IMG/VR virus record: IMGVR_UViG_3300021137_000001
Span: 265,322-329,321 of that record
DNA: 64,000 nucleotides
Strand: one strand, 5' to 3'
DNA from: a virus
Below are positions 28,001-34,666 of this stretch, piece by piece. Position numbers and translations under genes: made by a program. Under the pieces are notes generated by a model. It did no database searches, had not been told where the DNA came from, and was given only the letters and a program-made list of their open reading frames with translations. Numbering within the stretch: position 1 is the stretch's first letter; every line of letters starts with the position of its first letter.

Positions 28001-28662
28001 AATACATCGCGTGTACTGATTGTTGGGGTTGCATTCACTAAACCATCTACTCCCGGTTCAGTTTGTATCCAAAAGCCTGCGCCCATTTGATCTACATTAA
28101 ATGTGTAGCTTCCGCCACGTGCAAGTGTTAGTGTGTTTTTTACTAATCCGCCTGTTGTAAAATCATAACGTGAAGTATTCCCATTACGAACAACGTCAAA
28201 TGTTCGTGTTAACTCAACTCCACCAGTATTAACATCTACTGGGTCCGGGCCATTAGCAAGCCAATAGTATTGACTAAAGTTAACAAATTTATCAAATGAT
28301 ATTAGTGGAGCAAAACTATAGTATTCGCCGTCAAACATTCTGTTATGATTGCTGGCTAAACCACTATAGTAATCAATTTTATTTAATACATCAATATAGC
28401 TAGCAAAGAATGTAATTTCATTTTGTTCATCACGTACAACAATGCTTGGCTCAAGTTGATACTTTTGTCTTTCGGCTGAGCTCTCGATAACATAGCTATC
28501 TTTACTCTTATATGTAGGAGCAAACGTTCTTCCGATATAACCATATATGTTTCTTAAATTAGGTTCAGTTACTAACTGATCTAACGTAGCAGACAAAAAC
28601 TTATTGTTAGTGTCTGTTTGAAATATGGTAGGAAGAAAATTGGAGGTCTTTTTTGTCGCCAT
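16072..28662 (-). CDS. Giant baseplate-associated structural protein with FG-GAP propeller (4,196 aa)
   Basis: The largest gene in the window. The N-terminus (ATLDQLVTEPNLRNIYGYIGRTFAP region, NHNRMFDGEYYSF near 110) is a type seen in large T4-like structural proteins. Residues about 2,180-2,900 hold seven repeats of the form (D/E)xFGxxx...GAP (DGFGTSV, REYGHSI, DRFGSSI, SNFGSAL, AQFGTAL, EYFGSKV, DKFGSAI), an integrin-like FG-GAP beta-propeller with long insertions after blades 3, 4 and 5. WVGSKDYLKGDLVQYKNQYY near 1,775 and a similar stretch near 3,665 recall carbohydrate-binding modules. GSGYTxxPxV repeats lie near 3,575-3,640. It stands next to gp6 where T4 has gp7, but it is about four times gp7's length and I see no clear gp7 signature. 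Confidence 0.8.
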   Translation of the reverse strand: MATKKTSNFLPTIFQTDTNNKFLSATLDQLVTEPNLRNIYGYIGRTFAPTYKSKDSYVIESSAERQKYQLEPSIVVRDEQNEITFFASYIDVLNKIDYYSGLASNHNRMFDGEYYSFAPLISFDKFVNFSQYYWLANGPDPVDVNTGGVELTRTFDVVRNGNTSRYDFTTGGLVKNTLTLARGGSYTFNVDQMGAGFWIQTEPGVDGLVNATPTISTRDVFGVVNNGAEAGTVTFNVPQANAQDRYVLMNVVANVEYALPIAYSEIQNQYLSQFIALYPQYAGLTGQLDGKTMIFVNQELLTNAGEAAWTMPEVIDPNTSLVIPGYDAGTIIPDAQRFGVWRVQFTDAAAFDPLIRLVHVQDVLLNEKVYIKSGLMNANKEFFKDYDDFLHVVPVISSIQNTLYFQDGVNPAIYGTIKLVDIAGWDIDIEVDILGKTTYTSPNGIIFTSGLKVKFGTDVTPTTYQNKEYYVEGVGAPSGIRLVDVTLLVTPELYNDELALNYPTGLPGNIPNANYITINRASKDLNAWSRNNRWFHRDVINATADYNNVQVTYDQTHRAQRPIVQFEADIQLFNAGRIGKTPITILDTTTRDAFNELEGQVLTVAFGVTLVDGMRVIFANDIDPLVRNKIYVLSLVQTAVDINGTPSGPIYVNLNLAADSAIEIYDTVVVTEGAYKGTQWWYDGAQWLESQQKIALQQDPLFDVLDLAGTSFATYPRSTFAGTKLFGYNRTSTSTVVDTVLKFPLKYRTFQAQGDIEFSNYFDADTYNYVVDQVTHTPAVATGFVQKIVDRYTLAPRNNWATVVEPTTQYQLITYIYDGINSPFKIDVAIAPETTIPHVKVYKNNTYLKTTQWSISNGALTLVTAPALSDKIDILVYSYEVSKLGQYQVPTNLDLNAQNIDLTSLTLGQIRNHLVALSQNSTEVAGDILGQSNLRDIEITAQGGNILQHAAPVSNAALFLLNDSTNFIDATRYAQQEYARFKNKFLELSATLTGIQPTDPIASVDLIITEINKIKNKSFPWYYSDMVPFGTLQNTVTYSIFDPLVRSYEITNVFDTYILSNLAVLVYLNDVQLIAINDYTFDTTRPGITFTDAVILLVGDVVKFVEYQDTNGCYIPETPTKLGLFPRYIPEIFLDDTYRTPINVIRGHDGSITPAFEDYRDSFLLELEKRIYNNIKLPDVGSYQDIFEIVPGKFRNSYYSLAEANQLISKSFLIWIGNNKIDYTVNDTFQSNDPFTWNYSRFVDRLDGEALPGSWKACYEYYYDTIRPHTSPWEMLGFTAMPLWWEAEYGPAPYTGGNKLLWDDLEAGMVRSGIRVGVDTNFARPGLSTVIPVDVNGFLLSPAAIMTANFTSSRAATAWAMGNFGPVETAWRNSSDYAFAAQQALALAKPARYFGLLMDNSRYTRNYVLNQYLTDTNDHIKQTSLTFNGDASSGTLVRTAGYINWIADYLVSQGINPSTVITPLLKNYQVNLAYKMAGFSDQKYLQVLAEQSSPTSTNDSIIIPNENYNVHLYKSTPVQKIVYSSVIIEKTSNGYSVRGYNLANPYFTIIPSVVNSNGYKITVLDQSVTVFKDYQNLKLTVSYGYEFNSLQQIADFLISYERHLVAQGFTFNDTDETLNELRNFKLSAKEFLFWAQQGWATGSIIVLSPVANVLNAITIGAITDGITDTQYGSKVLDQNFNLVKNVNYNVLRSPTAFKLTLTNDAVVGYAELNLVQYEHVLVFDNTTVFNDIIYKPELGNRQFRLKLIGQKTADWDGSLSAPGFMYNSGNVPAWVGSKDYLKGDLVQYKNQYYVALQNVVASIEFVFAYWKTIAASELKKGLLPNFATIATKSQAYYDSYTNFKDADQIKYSHGLIGFKPRQYLADLGLSDTTQIELYKGFIKQKGSANAINQLTSAEFNNLNSAITFYEEWAIRVGEYGALDTNPYLEIALDEKAFGVNPATAQFVAGADSIDGNGVTIFNKSQLYKSTEQFNGKIALNRNDNSDYSNDIPGAGYVNIDDVNTTIFDLANFVNLDDRLSTMGSGYTIWCARDFAQQWNIYRITETNNQTILVSNSLGGYITFTTALPHAFVVGDVFMTRNFNAAFDGFYQVDTVVDLNNILVKYTGNTSKLDTISGNGLLFSLDSLRFTYMEDSRNYLPPHGWHVGEKIWIDDDAATTIGQGQPAETPTNTWKVYEKTHPWNIKQSLIKGQTEYTANDGFGTSVRMSADGLIAATGTPLSASTGTVSTFAKGHTGEFTQQFTISPDAANTREYGHSIDFATNLLAVGAPGGNSNTGYVYVYSNPVATTSFNRAQVIVGNIVSGDRFGSSIAFDEHGTWLYIGAPGNNKVYVYGLNKFVSKQQTIISVNDQTILTLSGNITANAGAIITQTSSDASVVLLESVTNWAALKVSSLTNIIVGNITATILVDGIDSTKYALASSSLSITNTLNTVFTPDVADDANSLLITTSNKTYIPNIDYTVLGNVVTFAANIVQNDISIVQQPYYTRVTTLTGNASSNFGSALDASWDGAQLGVGAPLDSSNGLTNAGAVYVYDRVIEAFNSTGTSDYITDSNIGPVHRVTIDNIETTDYFVVGTNTIRFITPPAVGQIIFVEVNQFNLLEVLTGDAPVAQAQFGTALTICSNNCAIYVGAPYYNSGTAYNTGAVFKFHNRGRLYGTNIGYVHNPVFTPGNTIRLDNFSIEVQPLHVDHIDPITLAPVLMSSLDSLVYDINAANLLGVTAANENGYLLLLSDKTVAKNRLRILSGQPSGATGVYAAAGMKIFAEMQIIVNPYHTPGEYFGSKVILASNAYMLVISSERGTTRTYTIIDTDATTFDNNSTSLFDSIVGSGSVYIYELYDDPRDAFTHPGRYAFCQQLNTGDLNIGDKFGSAIDVVGGYIIASAPSDDTILTDAGSVYLFENPLHTRGWNLIRYQQPTVDVEAINRIYVYSNLSNTILSSLEFIDPAKGKILGRADQEISYKTGFDPAVYNRGTNSAVSLNNSIYWSSNQLGNVWWDLTQLSYIDYEQDTLTYRSINWGRLFPGSTVEVLEWVESTVLPSAYVASGADGIPKYADNSAYVELVFVDPVTNIISIKYYYWVKNKTTVDPNNSTRKLPIVAVQDIIANPKNQGIPYAAIIQDNALAVYNVSPYLSSQNTILHLDYNTIKNTNIIHSEYELVQKGNADSIISPKIINKLIDSLAGVDIMGAVVPDPTLSLADRFGLGTRPRQSVFSDRMPALTNLVDYVNSVLITKPIAREYDLTMLNSSEPQPSAKLGEYDQKIATDAELAYIDTVTLATGYKVLVDQDTTQDNLWVVYELSMSKTWEISRVQSYKTNLYWHYVDWYAAGYSIADQITYVVPTLVDALKLSVAPGNEILVRVSNGGSHGWSLIVVNSNLSFSVVGIQNGTVQLDTSIGNFADNELGFGNQGFSSKRFDQNPNIEIRSILTALREDIFIGELAAEFNKLFFVMVNYLFNEQKYVDWIFKTSFISVIHQLRSLVQYPNYIKDNQTYYQDYITEVKPYATKLREYLISYNSTDEFAGSVTDFDLPAYYDTDMKVFRSPSGEQVAKDEALWQTAPYDQWYANRNHRVESILVENAGSGYTAEPIVTIVGVGTGATARAIINYDTGAVIRIDMIKNGSGYYTTPTVVLNGSNTTPATAYAVLKNNQVRSFDTTLKFDRISYTSSVKEWAANTSYTAGDIITHIGTLAGAKRQAFTVNANITTGSTFISNDYTVYNASNFTNANDRITGYYEPGATMPARDLKQLLRGIDYPGVQVQGLGFEQAPGFSGATPFDNGMFDNIQYAADGLPMLSDATVDSLIQSNYTDLALGTRAEDIDVVGGAYVDTYSSHAPEELVPGIVFDTLDMQVYTKINGNVDVIGYRMFSNMMREESYLRIATAHSTTLAANLHIGDTTIIVTNASLLSVPNLAGATPGVVFINGERITYYTINLIANTLGQIRRGTQGTSTPLMHVSGLRVVDASTSQLVPNATANSTMTLGTTTYSVTDTVSYYLDLSSRITANIGDVITQSILGASATISSVNTSTNIVLVTSNSTNPFRYLENDVKLSGNVTVVTGDIVTQGLTGANLYVTRDSATINTIAVSYNSMAKLVTGAGNIAINGVDSRVYPVTITTNPTVGSALIINGTSTGNVYPLSMTKAGLVGTAGTVTIAANVTLITANVWQNHGATTATDGTGFNGAITPQVLFLKNSTATLIAP

Positions 28663-28688
28663 GTTGTTATAATCTCAAGTGTTATATG

Positions 28689-28696
28689 TATTTAAG
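28689..28696 (-). promoter_or_regulatory. T4-type late promoter for the giant gene
   Basis: Minus-strand CTTAAATA, then a predicted start near 28,683 and a 21-base leader to the ATG at 28,662. Two mismatches to TATAAATA, but the same C-ATATAAC downstream context occurs at other late promoters here (45,325 and 63,178). Confidence 0.5.
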
Positions 28697-31600
28697 CCAG
28701 AACAGTTTGGTTGATTTGTGCCGCGGTAATTGCAGTAATTATTTGCACATTATCAACAGTTGCTGCACTAACAATAATTTCATTGTATTCTGCATTAATT
28801 TGTAGCAAGCTACCAAATGTACTAGTTGCACTAAATGGTACAATAGTTATACTTGCAATGTTTGGGGCAAGTACACTATGCAAATATGCACTTAATTCAC
28901 TGAAGTAAAACGTTTCGCCAAAGTCCCAGTTTGCAACATCAAAGTAACTATTAATAGCAGCAATTACACTGGTTTTAATATCATTATCACTAATAACAAT
29001 ACTTGGATTTTTAACTACTTTAAATGTTGCTTGCAATGCTATCGGGGCTTTTGCTCCGAAGATTGGTTTAAACTTAGCAGGGTTGTAAATAATTGTATCT
29101 GTTAAACTCTTATAATTTTCCAGTGTTCCGAACTCTATACCCAATGATTCTACGCTCGGAGCAGTCGGCTCGACTATTGTATTAGTCGAATCTTGAATCC
29201 ATGCTGTGTAATCAGTTGAGTATTGTTTTGTTAACAAGTATAAGTCAATAATATTATTTGGGCTAGGATCAATACGACGATAGTTTGGACTGTTGTGTCT
29301 ATACTGGAAGTAAATGTCTTGTCTACCAGTCTTAGCGGTATAATCAGTAACTAGATTTAACACGTATGCTGAACCAGTTACAGTTAACTGATAGAATGCA
29401 TTATCAGGAGCAATATAAAATAATTGCCCAGATGCATATAATGTTGCAGATATTTGTGCATCTCGCAATGTTAAATAAGTGGCATTAACAAGCGCATTAC
29501 TAACTGGAGTTTGTGTTACAAAATTATCATATCCATAAGTAGCTTGAAAATATACATATTTGTTTGTTGTATCAATCGATGGATTAACAATTAACTCAAA
29601 TAGTTCTGGGTTATCCGGAATGCCATTACTATCAGCATCAGGAAATGTTATTAAAATTTTATTTGGATTTTCGTATCCATCAACTTCGATGATATTTTTA
29701 TATATGTACCATGTATAATCCAATGCAAGCGGATTAGCATCATCTGGATTAGCATTTACTTTTAATACCTTAACTTGATCGTGTACAGTAAGTCCAGTCT
29801 TTGGATCGAATACTTTAACTGTATTGTCAAAGTAAAAATTAGTTTCTTTTACACTTTCAAATATATAGTTTAATCCTTGATAGTAAACTGTATATGTTTG
29901 TCCTACTGTTTGGAATCGAATTAACCAGCTTGCATCTAATCCTTGACCGCTAGTATCGCCTGTGTATGCTAGACTAAAATTCCCAGTATTTAAATCACCA
30001 GGTAAAATTAATACCCAACTTGTAGTATTAATGTCATAACGTAGTCCAAAATCTTCATATGCTTGTATATAGCCTACCATAGAATCTACTAGAGTAATCG
30101 GAAAATCAACGTTGAACACTGCATAAACTGTAGTGGCAATTGCACCTTCTGGAACAATTTCATTTAATACAAGTGGGCCACTTCCGTTAGACAAGTTACC
30201 TGTGCCGCCATTTGTGCCATCACCAACTAATTGTTGAACAGCCGCATAGATATAATATTTGTCGCCAGACTTGCTCGGTGTTCCAACCCGAATAATATTT
30301 CTCGCGTCGAAATAATTGCCTAGTCCTGCACTAAATTTAATAATAGCACTTTGCTTAATATATTTGTTATTGTTTTCTACTGCACCATCTACTTGTAATA
30401 TTGACCCTGCTTGATTATATAAGTAACCAGTAGATCCGTTTGCTATAGTAGTCGAATAATGCCAGTATGCATCACTAATAGTAATCGCAGGATATTGACT
30501 ATAGAAAAACTGTAGTGTTTCTTGTGCAGCCGCAACTGGTTTAACTTGATTATAAATTGCTTTGTAAATATCATTTTTTGTGTTATAATCAAACGAGAAC
30601 GTATTAACGAATGGGTCGCGATATAACATACCATCTTCTGCAAAGATGTTAGTACTTGAATATTTTCCAGTTGTATCAATAACATCTAAGTAACGACTGA
30701 TACCGCTTGATGTACGATTAACTGCTTTAACTTTAAGCACATTACTAAACAACGTATAAGGAAGAATATTGTAATCTTCGCCTGTAACCATACGATCTTG
30801 TGTGTAATATTGTTGTGGTGCTTTTTGACGTATTTCCTCAAGTGTTTCACGTGAGCTAGCATTAGCAACTGTATAATGTAAACTAGCACGAACCGTTAAA
30901 GTTTCAACTCTACCAGAACGACTTGTATAGTTAATAGGCATAATAACACCCTGCATTTCATTTGGTGTAATTTTATAGTCTGCGCCGTTACTTACTCTAT
31001 AATATAATCTGTAATTACCTTGTGGAATGTTAGCAAAACTGCCATCACCAAATGTTAAATCAACTTGGTCATTTGCGCGAGTATTAACTTGATACACAGT
31101 CTTGCTAGTACTCTTATTATAGATAACATTTGTGTTACCGACTGATGGAACTTGTGTCCATAATGTGTGTGGTAATCCTTGTCCGTCTAAACTATATAGC
31201 CATAGATCAGTATTATTAACATTATCTACATTAACACTATACACACGATTTGGAGTGCTTTCTTGGAAAGTAAAGTCGAGTGTCTTTAATTCGCCTTGTT
31301 TAAAGTATGTGAAGAAGCCTGTGTTTGCACTTGAATTTCCTAAATTATCATTTTTGTATAACAAATTAAATGGCTGATTTGGGCGAGGAGCGATTTCATA
31401 TATATAAGTTTTACCTGCACTAGTAGGGCTAGTCATTTCAAACTTAGAAGTTGTTCCTTCTATACTGGCTGCAAAACTATAGGTTGCAATAATACTCGAA
31501 ACTAAATTAACTTGATATTCATCATTTGTAATTCCATTAATAATTTGACTATTGCTTGGTTTCCCAATCATTTGATTTGATATTAATCCTGCATTAATTA

Positions 31601-32075
31601 CCGCAGTGAATTGTTCCTGCCAGTTATCGTTGCCACTGTCTGCCCATGAAATTACCAAGCCTGCTAAATTAATGCCGTTGCTATCGTAAACAGTTTCGGT
31701 TGTACTTACACTATTAATTTTTAAAAAGCCGCTTGATGGAATATTACGTTTAGGGTTATAGCTAATTAGTTTAGCAAGTTTAAGAATACTATCACGACGT
31801 TGTGCAGTATCCATAAAGTTTTCACGTGCGTTTAAATCGCCACGGAAAGCAAGCGATTGGCCTAAGAATGCAACTAAGTCAATTAATGCAATGAACTCAC
31901 TTGATTCAATAAAGTCGTTAAAATCTTCTGGGTAGTATAAGCGTAAATAATCAATCATTGACTTACGAAGTGTTTCGTAGTCATAGCTCTGAAAGTCCGC
32001 ATTACGGAAGGTTTGATACAGTTTAGTCCAGTCTTCTGCAACTAGTAAACCTGTTTGTCGTGTAGTAATAGCCAT
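28692..32075 (-). CDS. gp6: Baseplate wedge protein gp6
   Basis: 1,127 residues, longer than T4 gp6 (660). The N-terminal region (DYETLRKSMIDYLRLYYPEDFNDF, IDLVAFLGQSLAFRGD, NARENFMDTAQRRDSI) is the typical gp6 start, and ISYNPKRNIPSSG follows. gp6 forms the dimeric ring that joins wedges into the baseplate and contacts gp25, gp53 and the hub. The extra length is in the middle and C-terminal beta-rich parts. Gene order (gp5, gp25, gp6 on the same strand) agrees. A late promoter AATAAATA at 32,096-32,103 gives a 15-base leader with AGGGA before ATG. Confidence 0.92.
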   Translation of the reverse strand: MAITTRQTGLLVAEDWTKLYQTFRNADFQSYDYETLRKSMIDYLRLYYPEDFNDFIESSEFIALIDLVAFLGQSLAFRGDLNARENFMDTAQRRDSILKLAKLISYNPKRNIPSSGFLKINSVSTTETVYDSNGINLAGLVISWADSGNDNWQEQFTAVINAGLISNQMIGKPSNSQIINGITNDEYQVNLVSSIIATYSFAASIEGTTSKFEMTSPTSAGKTYIYEIAPRPNQPFNLLYKNDNLGNSSANTGFFTYFKQGELKTLDFTFQESTPNRVYSVNVDNVNNTDLWLYSLDGQGLPHTLWTQVPSVGNTNVIYNKSTSKTVYQVNTRANDQVDLTFGDGSFANIPQGNYRLYYRVSNGADYKITPNEMQGVIMPINYTSRSGRVETLTVRASLHYTVANASSRETLEEIRQKAPQQYYTQDRMVTGEDYNILPYTLFSNVLKVKAVNRTSSGISRYLDVIDTTGKYSSTNIFAEDGMLYRDPFVNTFSFDYNTKNDIYKAIYNQVKPVAAAQETLQFFYSQYPAITISDAYWHYSTTIANGSTGYLYNQAGSILQVDGAVENNNKYIKQSAIIKFSAGLGNYFDARNIIRVGTPSKSGDKYYIYAAVQQLVGDGTNGGTGNLSNGSGPLVLNEIVPEGAIATTVYAVFNVDFPITLVDSMVGYIQAYEDFGLRYDINTTSWVLILPGDLNTGNFSLAYTGDTSGQGLDASWLIRFQTVGQTYTVYYQGLNYIFESVKETNFYFDNTVKVFDPKTGLTVHDQVKVLKVNANPDDANPLALDYTWYIYKNIIEVDGYENPNKILITFPDADSNGIPDNPELFELIVNPSIDTTNKYVYFQATYGYDNFVTQTPVSNALVNATYLTLRDAQISATLYASGQLFYIAPDNAFYQLTVTGSAYVLNLVTDYTAKTGRQDIYFQYRHNSPNYRRIDPSPNNIIDLYLLTKQYSTDYTAWIQDSTNTIVEPTAPSVESLGIEFGTLENYKSLTDTIIYNPAKFKPIFGAKAPIALQATFKVVKNPSIVISDNDIKTSVIAAINSYFDVANWDFGETFYFSELSAYLHSVLAPNIASITIVPFSATSTFGSLLQINAEYNEIIVSAATVDNVQIITAITAAQINQTVLA

Positions 32076-32095
32076 ACTATTTCCCTGTTATAATG

Positions 32096-32103
32096 TATTT
32101 ATT
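32096..32103 (-). promoter_or_regulatory. T4-type late promoter for gp6
   Basis: Minus-strand AATAAATA followed by CATTATAAC; predicted start near 32,090, leader TAACAGGGAAATAGT with a good ribosome-binding site. It lies between the gp25 stop and gp6 start, so gp6 can be made separately from gp25. Confidence 0.6.
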
Positions 32104-32125
32104 TAAGGAAAAAGTGCGCAGTTTA

Positions 32126-32503
32126 TTAGCGGGCAGTAAGTGTTCTACTTTGATTATCGAATCGAAGATTCATTAAATTAGTTTGATTCGTTTGTAAATA
32201 TCGTAATTCAAGTTCAATTTGTATACCTGTTTCAAACTCTGTAATTACAATATTATCAATAGCAACCCGTGGATCGTAACTAGCAATTGCTTTTACATCT
32301 GCTGCAATGGCACTTCTAAGCGATTCAGTAAATGGATCGTATAATACATTCCAGATAATAGTGCCAAAATTTGGATTCATCAATTTCTCGCCCTTGCGAA
32401 TTTGAAAGTGATTCATTAAGTCTTGTTTAACTAGCTCAAAGTCAGTTAGACGAAACTTTTTGTCGCGTCCAACAGTTGAGAAACCTTTATAGAATATAGC
32501 CAT
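32126..32503 (-). CDS. gp25: Baseplate wedge protein gp25
   Basis: 125 residues, matching T4 gp25 (132). It shows the gp25/GPW fold signatures: KQDLMNHFQIRKGEKLMNPNFG and the conserved WNVLYDPFTESLR helix, then DPRVAIDNI and a C-terminal strand pair. gp25 is the core wedge piece that ties gp6 and gp53 to the sheath initiator. The ATG at 32,503 is preceded by GATAAATA and exactly five bases (TTATT), so a late transcript would start at the start codon; no ribosome-binding site is possible on it. An upstream transcript from gp5 could also be used. Confidence 0.95.
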   Translation of the reverse strand: MAIFYKGFSTVGRDKKFRLTDFELVKQDLMNHFQIRKGEKLMNPNFGTIIWNVLYDPFTESLRSAIAADVKAIASYDPRVAIDNIVITEFETGIQIELELRYLQTNQTNLMNLRFDNQSRTLTAR

Positions 32504-32508
32504 AATAA

Positions 32509-32516
32509 TATTTATC
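32509..32516 (-). promoter_or_regulatory. Late promoter abutting gp25 start (leaderless mRNA predicted)
   Basis: Minus-strand GATAAATA, spacer TTATT, then ATG of gp25. Under T4 spacing, +1 is the A of the start codon. It overlaps the stop-proximal end of the gp5 gene. Confidence 0.6.
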
Positions 32517-34647
32517 CTGCTCTAAGTGCTGCTACTTTTGGTGCCATAACTGCAACGGCATATTTTCCTTTTTGGAAGTAACTTTCGCCGGATGTGCCAT
32601 TATTAATATCTGAACCAACTCCTGTACGTGCAAATGTATTTGCTCCACCGGCGCCTAACATATGAGCTGCCATTAGTAATCCACCAATTTCTTCATTTGA
32701 TGTAGAAGTTGTAATTGCTTTTTTAGATACTAATATGTTATAGTTAGATTTAGTAAAGTTAAAAATTGCCTGCTCTTGTATTGCTGGAGTATTAAGAAAC
32801 TTATCTCGACTTAGCCCGCCTAGCCACATTGCATCATTGCCCAAACTTGCAGTGCCTTTACAGTTACTACTAACAAAGCCAGCAGTTTGTAATGCAGCAT
32901 AGCCCATCTGATACTTGCCTAAGAATCCGCATTGATTAATTGCCATATACCCTGCTTGTCCATTTTGTAAGCGTGGAGAATATGACTGTGGTACTTTACA
33001 ATCTACACTCATCGGAGTTGCACCACTACTTTCACTTTTGGCAATTTGCGCTAGCAAAGCAATTACTTCATCTTTGCTTAACGGTCCTATCACACCAAGT
33101 CCATCAGCATTAATTAATTGATCTCTAACATTCGTATCAGTTAGTGTACCCGACACTCCTTTTAACTTTTTATACGCCGGAGTAAAACTAGTATCTGGTG
33201 TGCCCGGTGGAGTTGATACCGGTGCTGTTTCTTCAGTAGCCCTACCTCCACGATTAAATGGTTCGTGAGTCGGTGCTACAGATACAATGGTTGACAATTT
33301 TTCAGATTGAGTGTATAATCCAGTACTACTAAGCGCCACATCAGTTAAACTATTTGGAGTTATTGGTGTCGGTGCAGTAACAGGTGCACCAGCAACTGAA
33401 TTTTGAAGTATTGTTCCGTTTAGTACTAGTTTACCACTTGCATTTATCGATACCGTTGCTGCATCAATATTATATGCACCACCCGATTTAAATTCTATTC
33501 CACTTGCGCCTACACTTAGTTTGCCAGTCGATAGTAGATTAATACCCGCCGCATTAATTTGTAATTTATTGCCTGCGTTTATGTTAATATTATTAGTTGC
33601 ATTAAGATTGATATTAGTATCTGAATGAATATTAACAGTACCCTCACTTCTTACATTAAATCCAGCTTTTGAATATATATGCACTTGCCCATCATTTGAT
33701 AACTCGATCCAACTTGTTCCGTCACTGTGTGCAATATATAAAGTGTTTTGTATATCGTTCATCATTATCTGATGCCCAGTCGCAGTACGTAATCTAATTA
33801 ACTGATCTTCGCCTGTTACACTTCCGTCATCCATGACAAATGTGTGACCTCCTCGACGAGTTGTGTATCTATAATCATCTTCAGTAAGCGTACCTGCATT
33901 TACTTTAGCTAGAAATGCTGCAGGATTATCGGCAGGATCATCATACGGGCGACCTGGGGTACTAATACCAAATACAGTACTTGGACTTTCGCGTTGACTA
34001 CTACTAGAAATTGTGCCGCGAGCAGTATCTCTATCTAGTCCTTGCTTTTTTAATATATCATATTGTGGTTCGTGAATTGGTTTAGGATTACTAAAAAAGT
34101 TTGACTTTTGAGCAATAATAGGATCATTTTCATTAAATTCAACTACCGGAGCATTTGTTCCAGGTTGATATGATTGTTTAGTTGCATCATTTGCTCCAGA
34201 TAAATCAACATTGACGCTACTTGCCAATCCTGGTAACATAGTTCTGCTTATATGTGAGTTAACACACGCAATAAAGTATCCACGCAATGGGTCGCCGCCA
34301 ATAAACATTACAATAACTTCTATACCAACATCAGGCGGAACCATCCACATACCATATGTATGTGGTACATTTCTAAATTTGTTGTCAGTATTAGGTAATT
34401 TATTTGCTGTTTTTGCAATATCTGTTGTACCCATAAATGGGCTTGCATAACTTACAGTACGCCAATTTTGCGGTTCATCAGGATTACCACCAAAGTCCGG
34501 AATCCAAACTTGAAGCCTACCGCAGCGGGTTGGGTCAAGATTATTTTTTACAACCCCTATATACGGATGTGGGTCAACTCTGGTTGCAGCAGCTTCTTCT
34601 TTACGCAACTGTTTACTAACTTTATTACCGACTCTATGATCTAACAT
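32512..34647 (-). CDS. gp5: Baseplate hub/needle protein gp5 with C-terminal lysozyme-like domain
   Basis: 711 residues. Residues about 20-150 are the gp5 OB-fold (YIGVVKNNLDPTRCGRLQVWIPD, then VPPDVGIEVIVMF and GGDPLRGYF). Residues about 320-420 form the triple beta-helix needle (repeats of NINLNA, NININAG, LQINAAG, VSINASG). Residues about 525-700 look like a peptidoglycan-cutting domain: AKSESSG with a likely catalytic Glu, then FLGKYQMGYAAL and LLMAAHMLGAGG. In T4 gp5 the lysozyme domain lies between OB-fold and beta-helix; here it follows the helix. Late in infection it pierces and digests the cell wall as the tail contracts. AAGGA precedes the ATG. Confidence 0.88.
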   Translation of the reverse strand: MLDHRVGNKVSKQLRKEEAAATRVDPHPYIGVVKNNLDPTRCGRLQVWIPDFGGNPDEPQNWRTVSYASPFMGTTDIAKTANKLPNTDNKFRNVPHTYGMWMVPPDVGIEVIVMFIGGDPLRGYFIACVNSHISRTMLPGLASSVNVDLSGANDATKQSYQPGTNAPVVEFNENDPIIAQKSNFFSNPKPIHEPQYDILKKQGLDRDTARGTISSSSQRESPSTVFGISTPGRPYDDPADNPAAFLAKVNAGTLTEDDYRYTTRRGGHTFVMDDGSVTGEDQLIRLRTATGHQIMMNDIQNTLYIAHSDGTSWIELSNDGQVHIYSKAGFNVRSEGTVNIHSDTNINLNATNNININAGNKLQINAAGINLLSTGKLSVGASGIEFKSGGAYNIDAATVSINASGKLVLNGTILQNSVAGAPVTAPTPITPNSLTDVALSSTGLYTQSEKLSTIVSVAPTHEPFNRGGRATEETAPVSTPPGTPDTSFTPAYKKLKGVSGTLTDTNVRDQLINADGLGVIGPLSKDEVIALLAQIAKSESSGATPMSVDCKVPQSYSPRLQNGQAGYMAINQCGFLGKYQMGYAALQTAGFVSSNCKGTASLGNDAMWLGGLSRDKFLNTPAIQEQAIFNFTKSNYNILVSKKAITTSTSNEEIGGLLMAAHMLGAGGANTFARTGVGSDINNGTSGESYFQKGKYAVAVMAPKVAALRAG

Positions 34648-34666
34648 TATTTACTTCCTTATTTTA

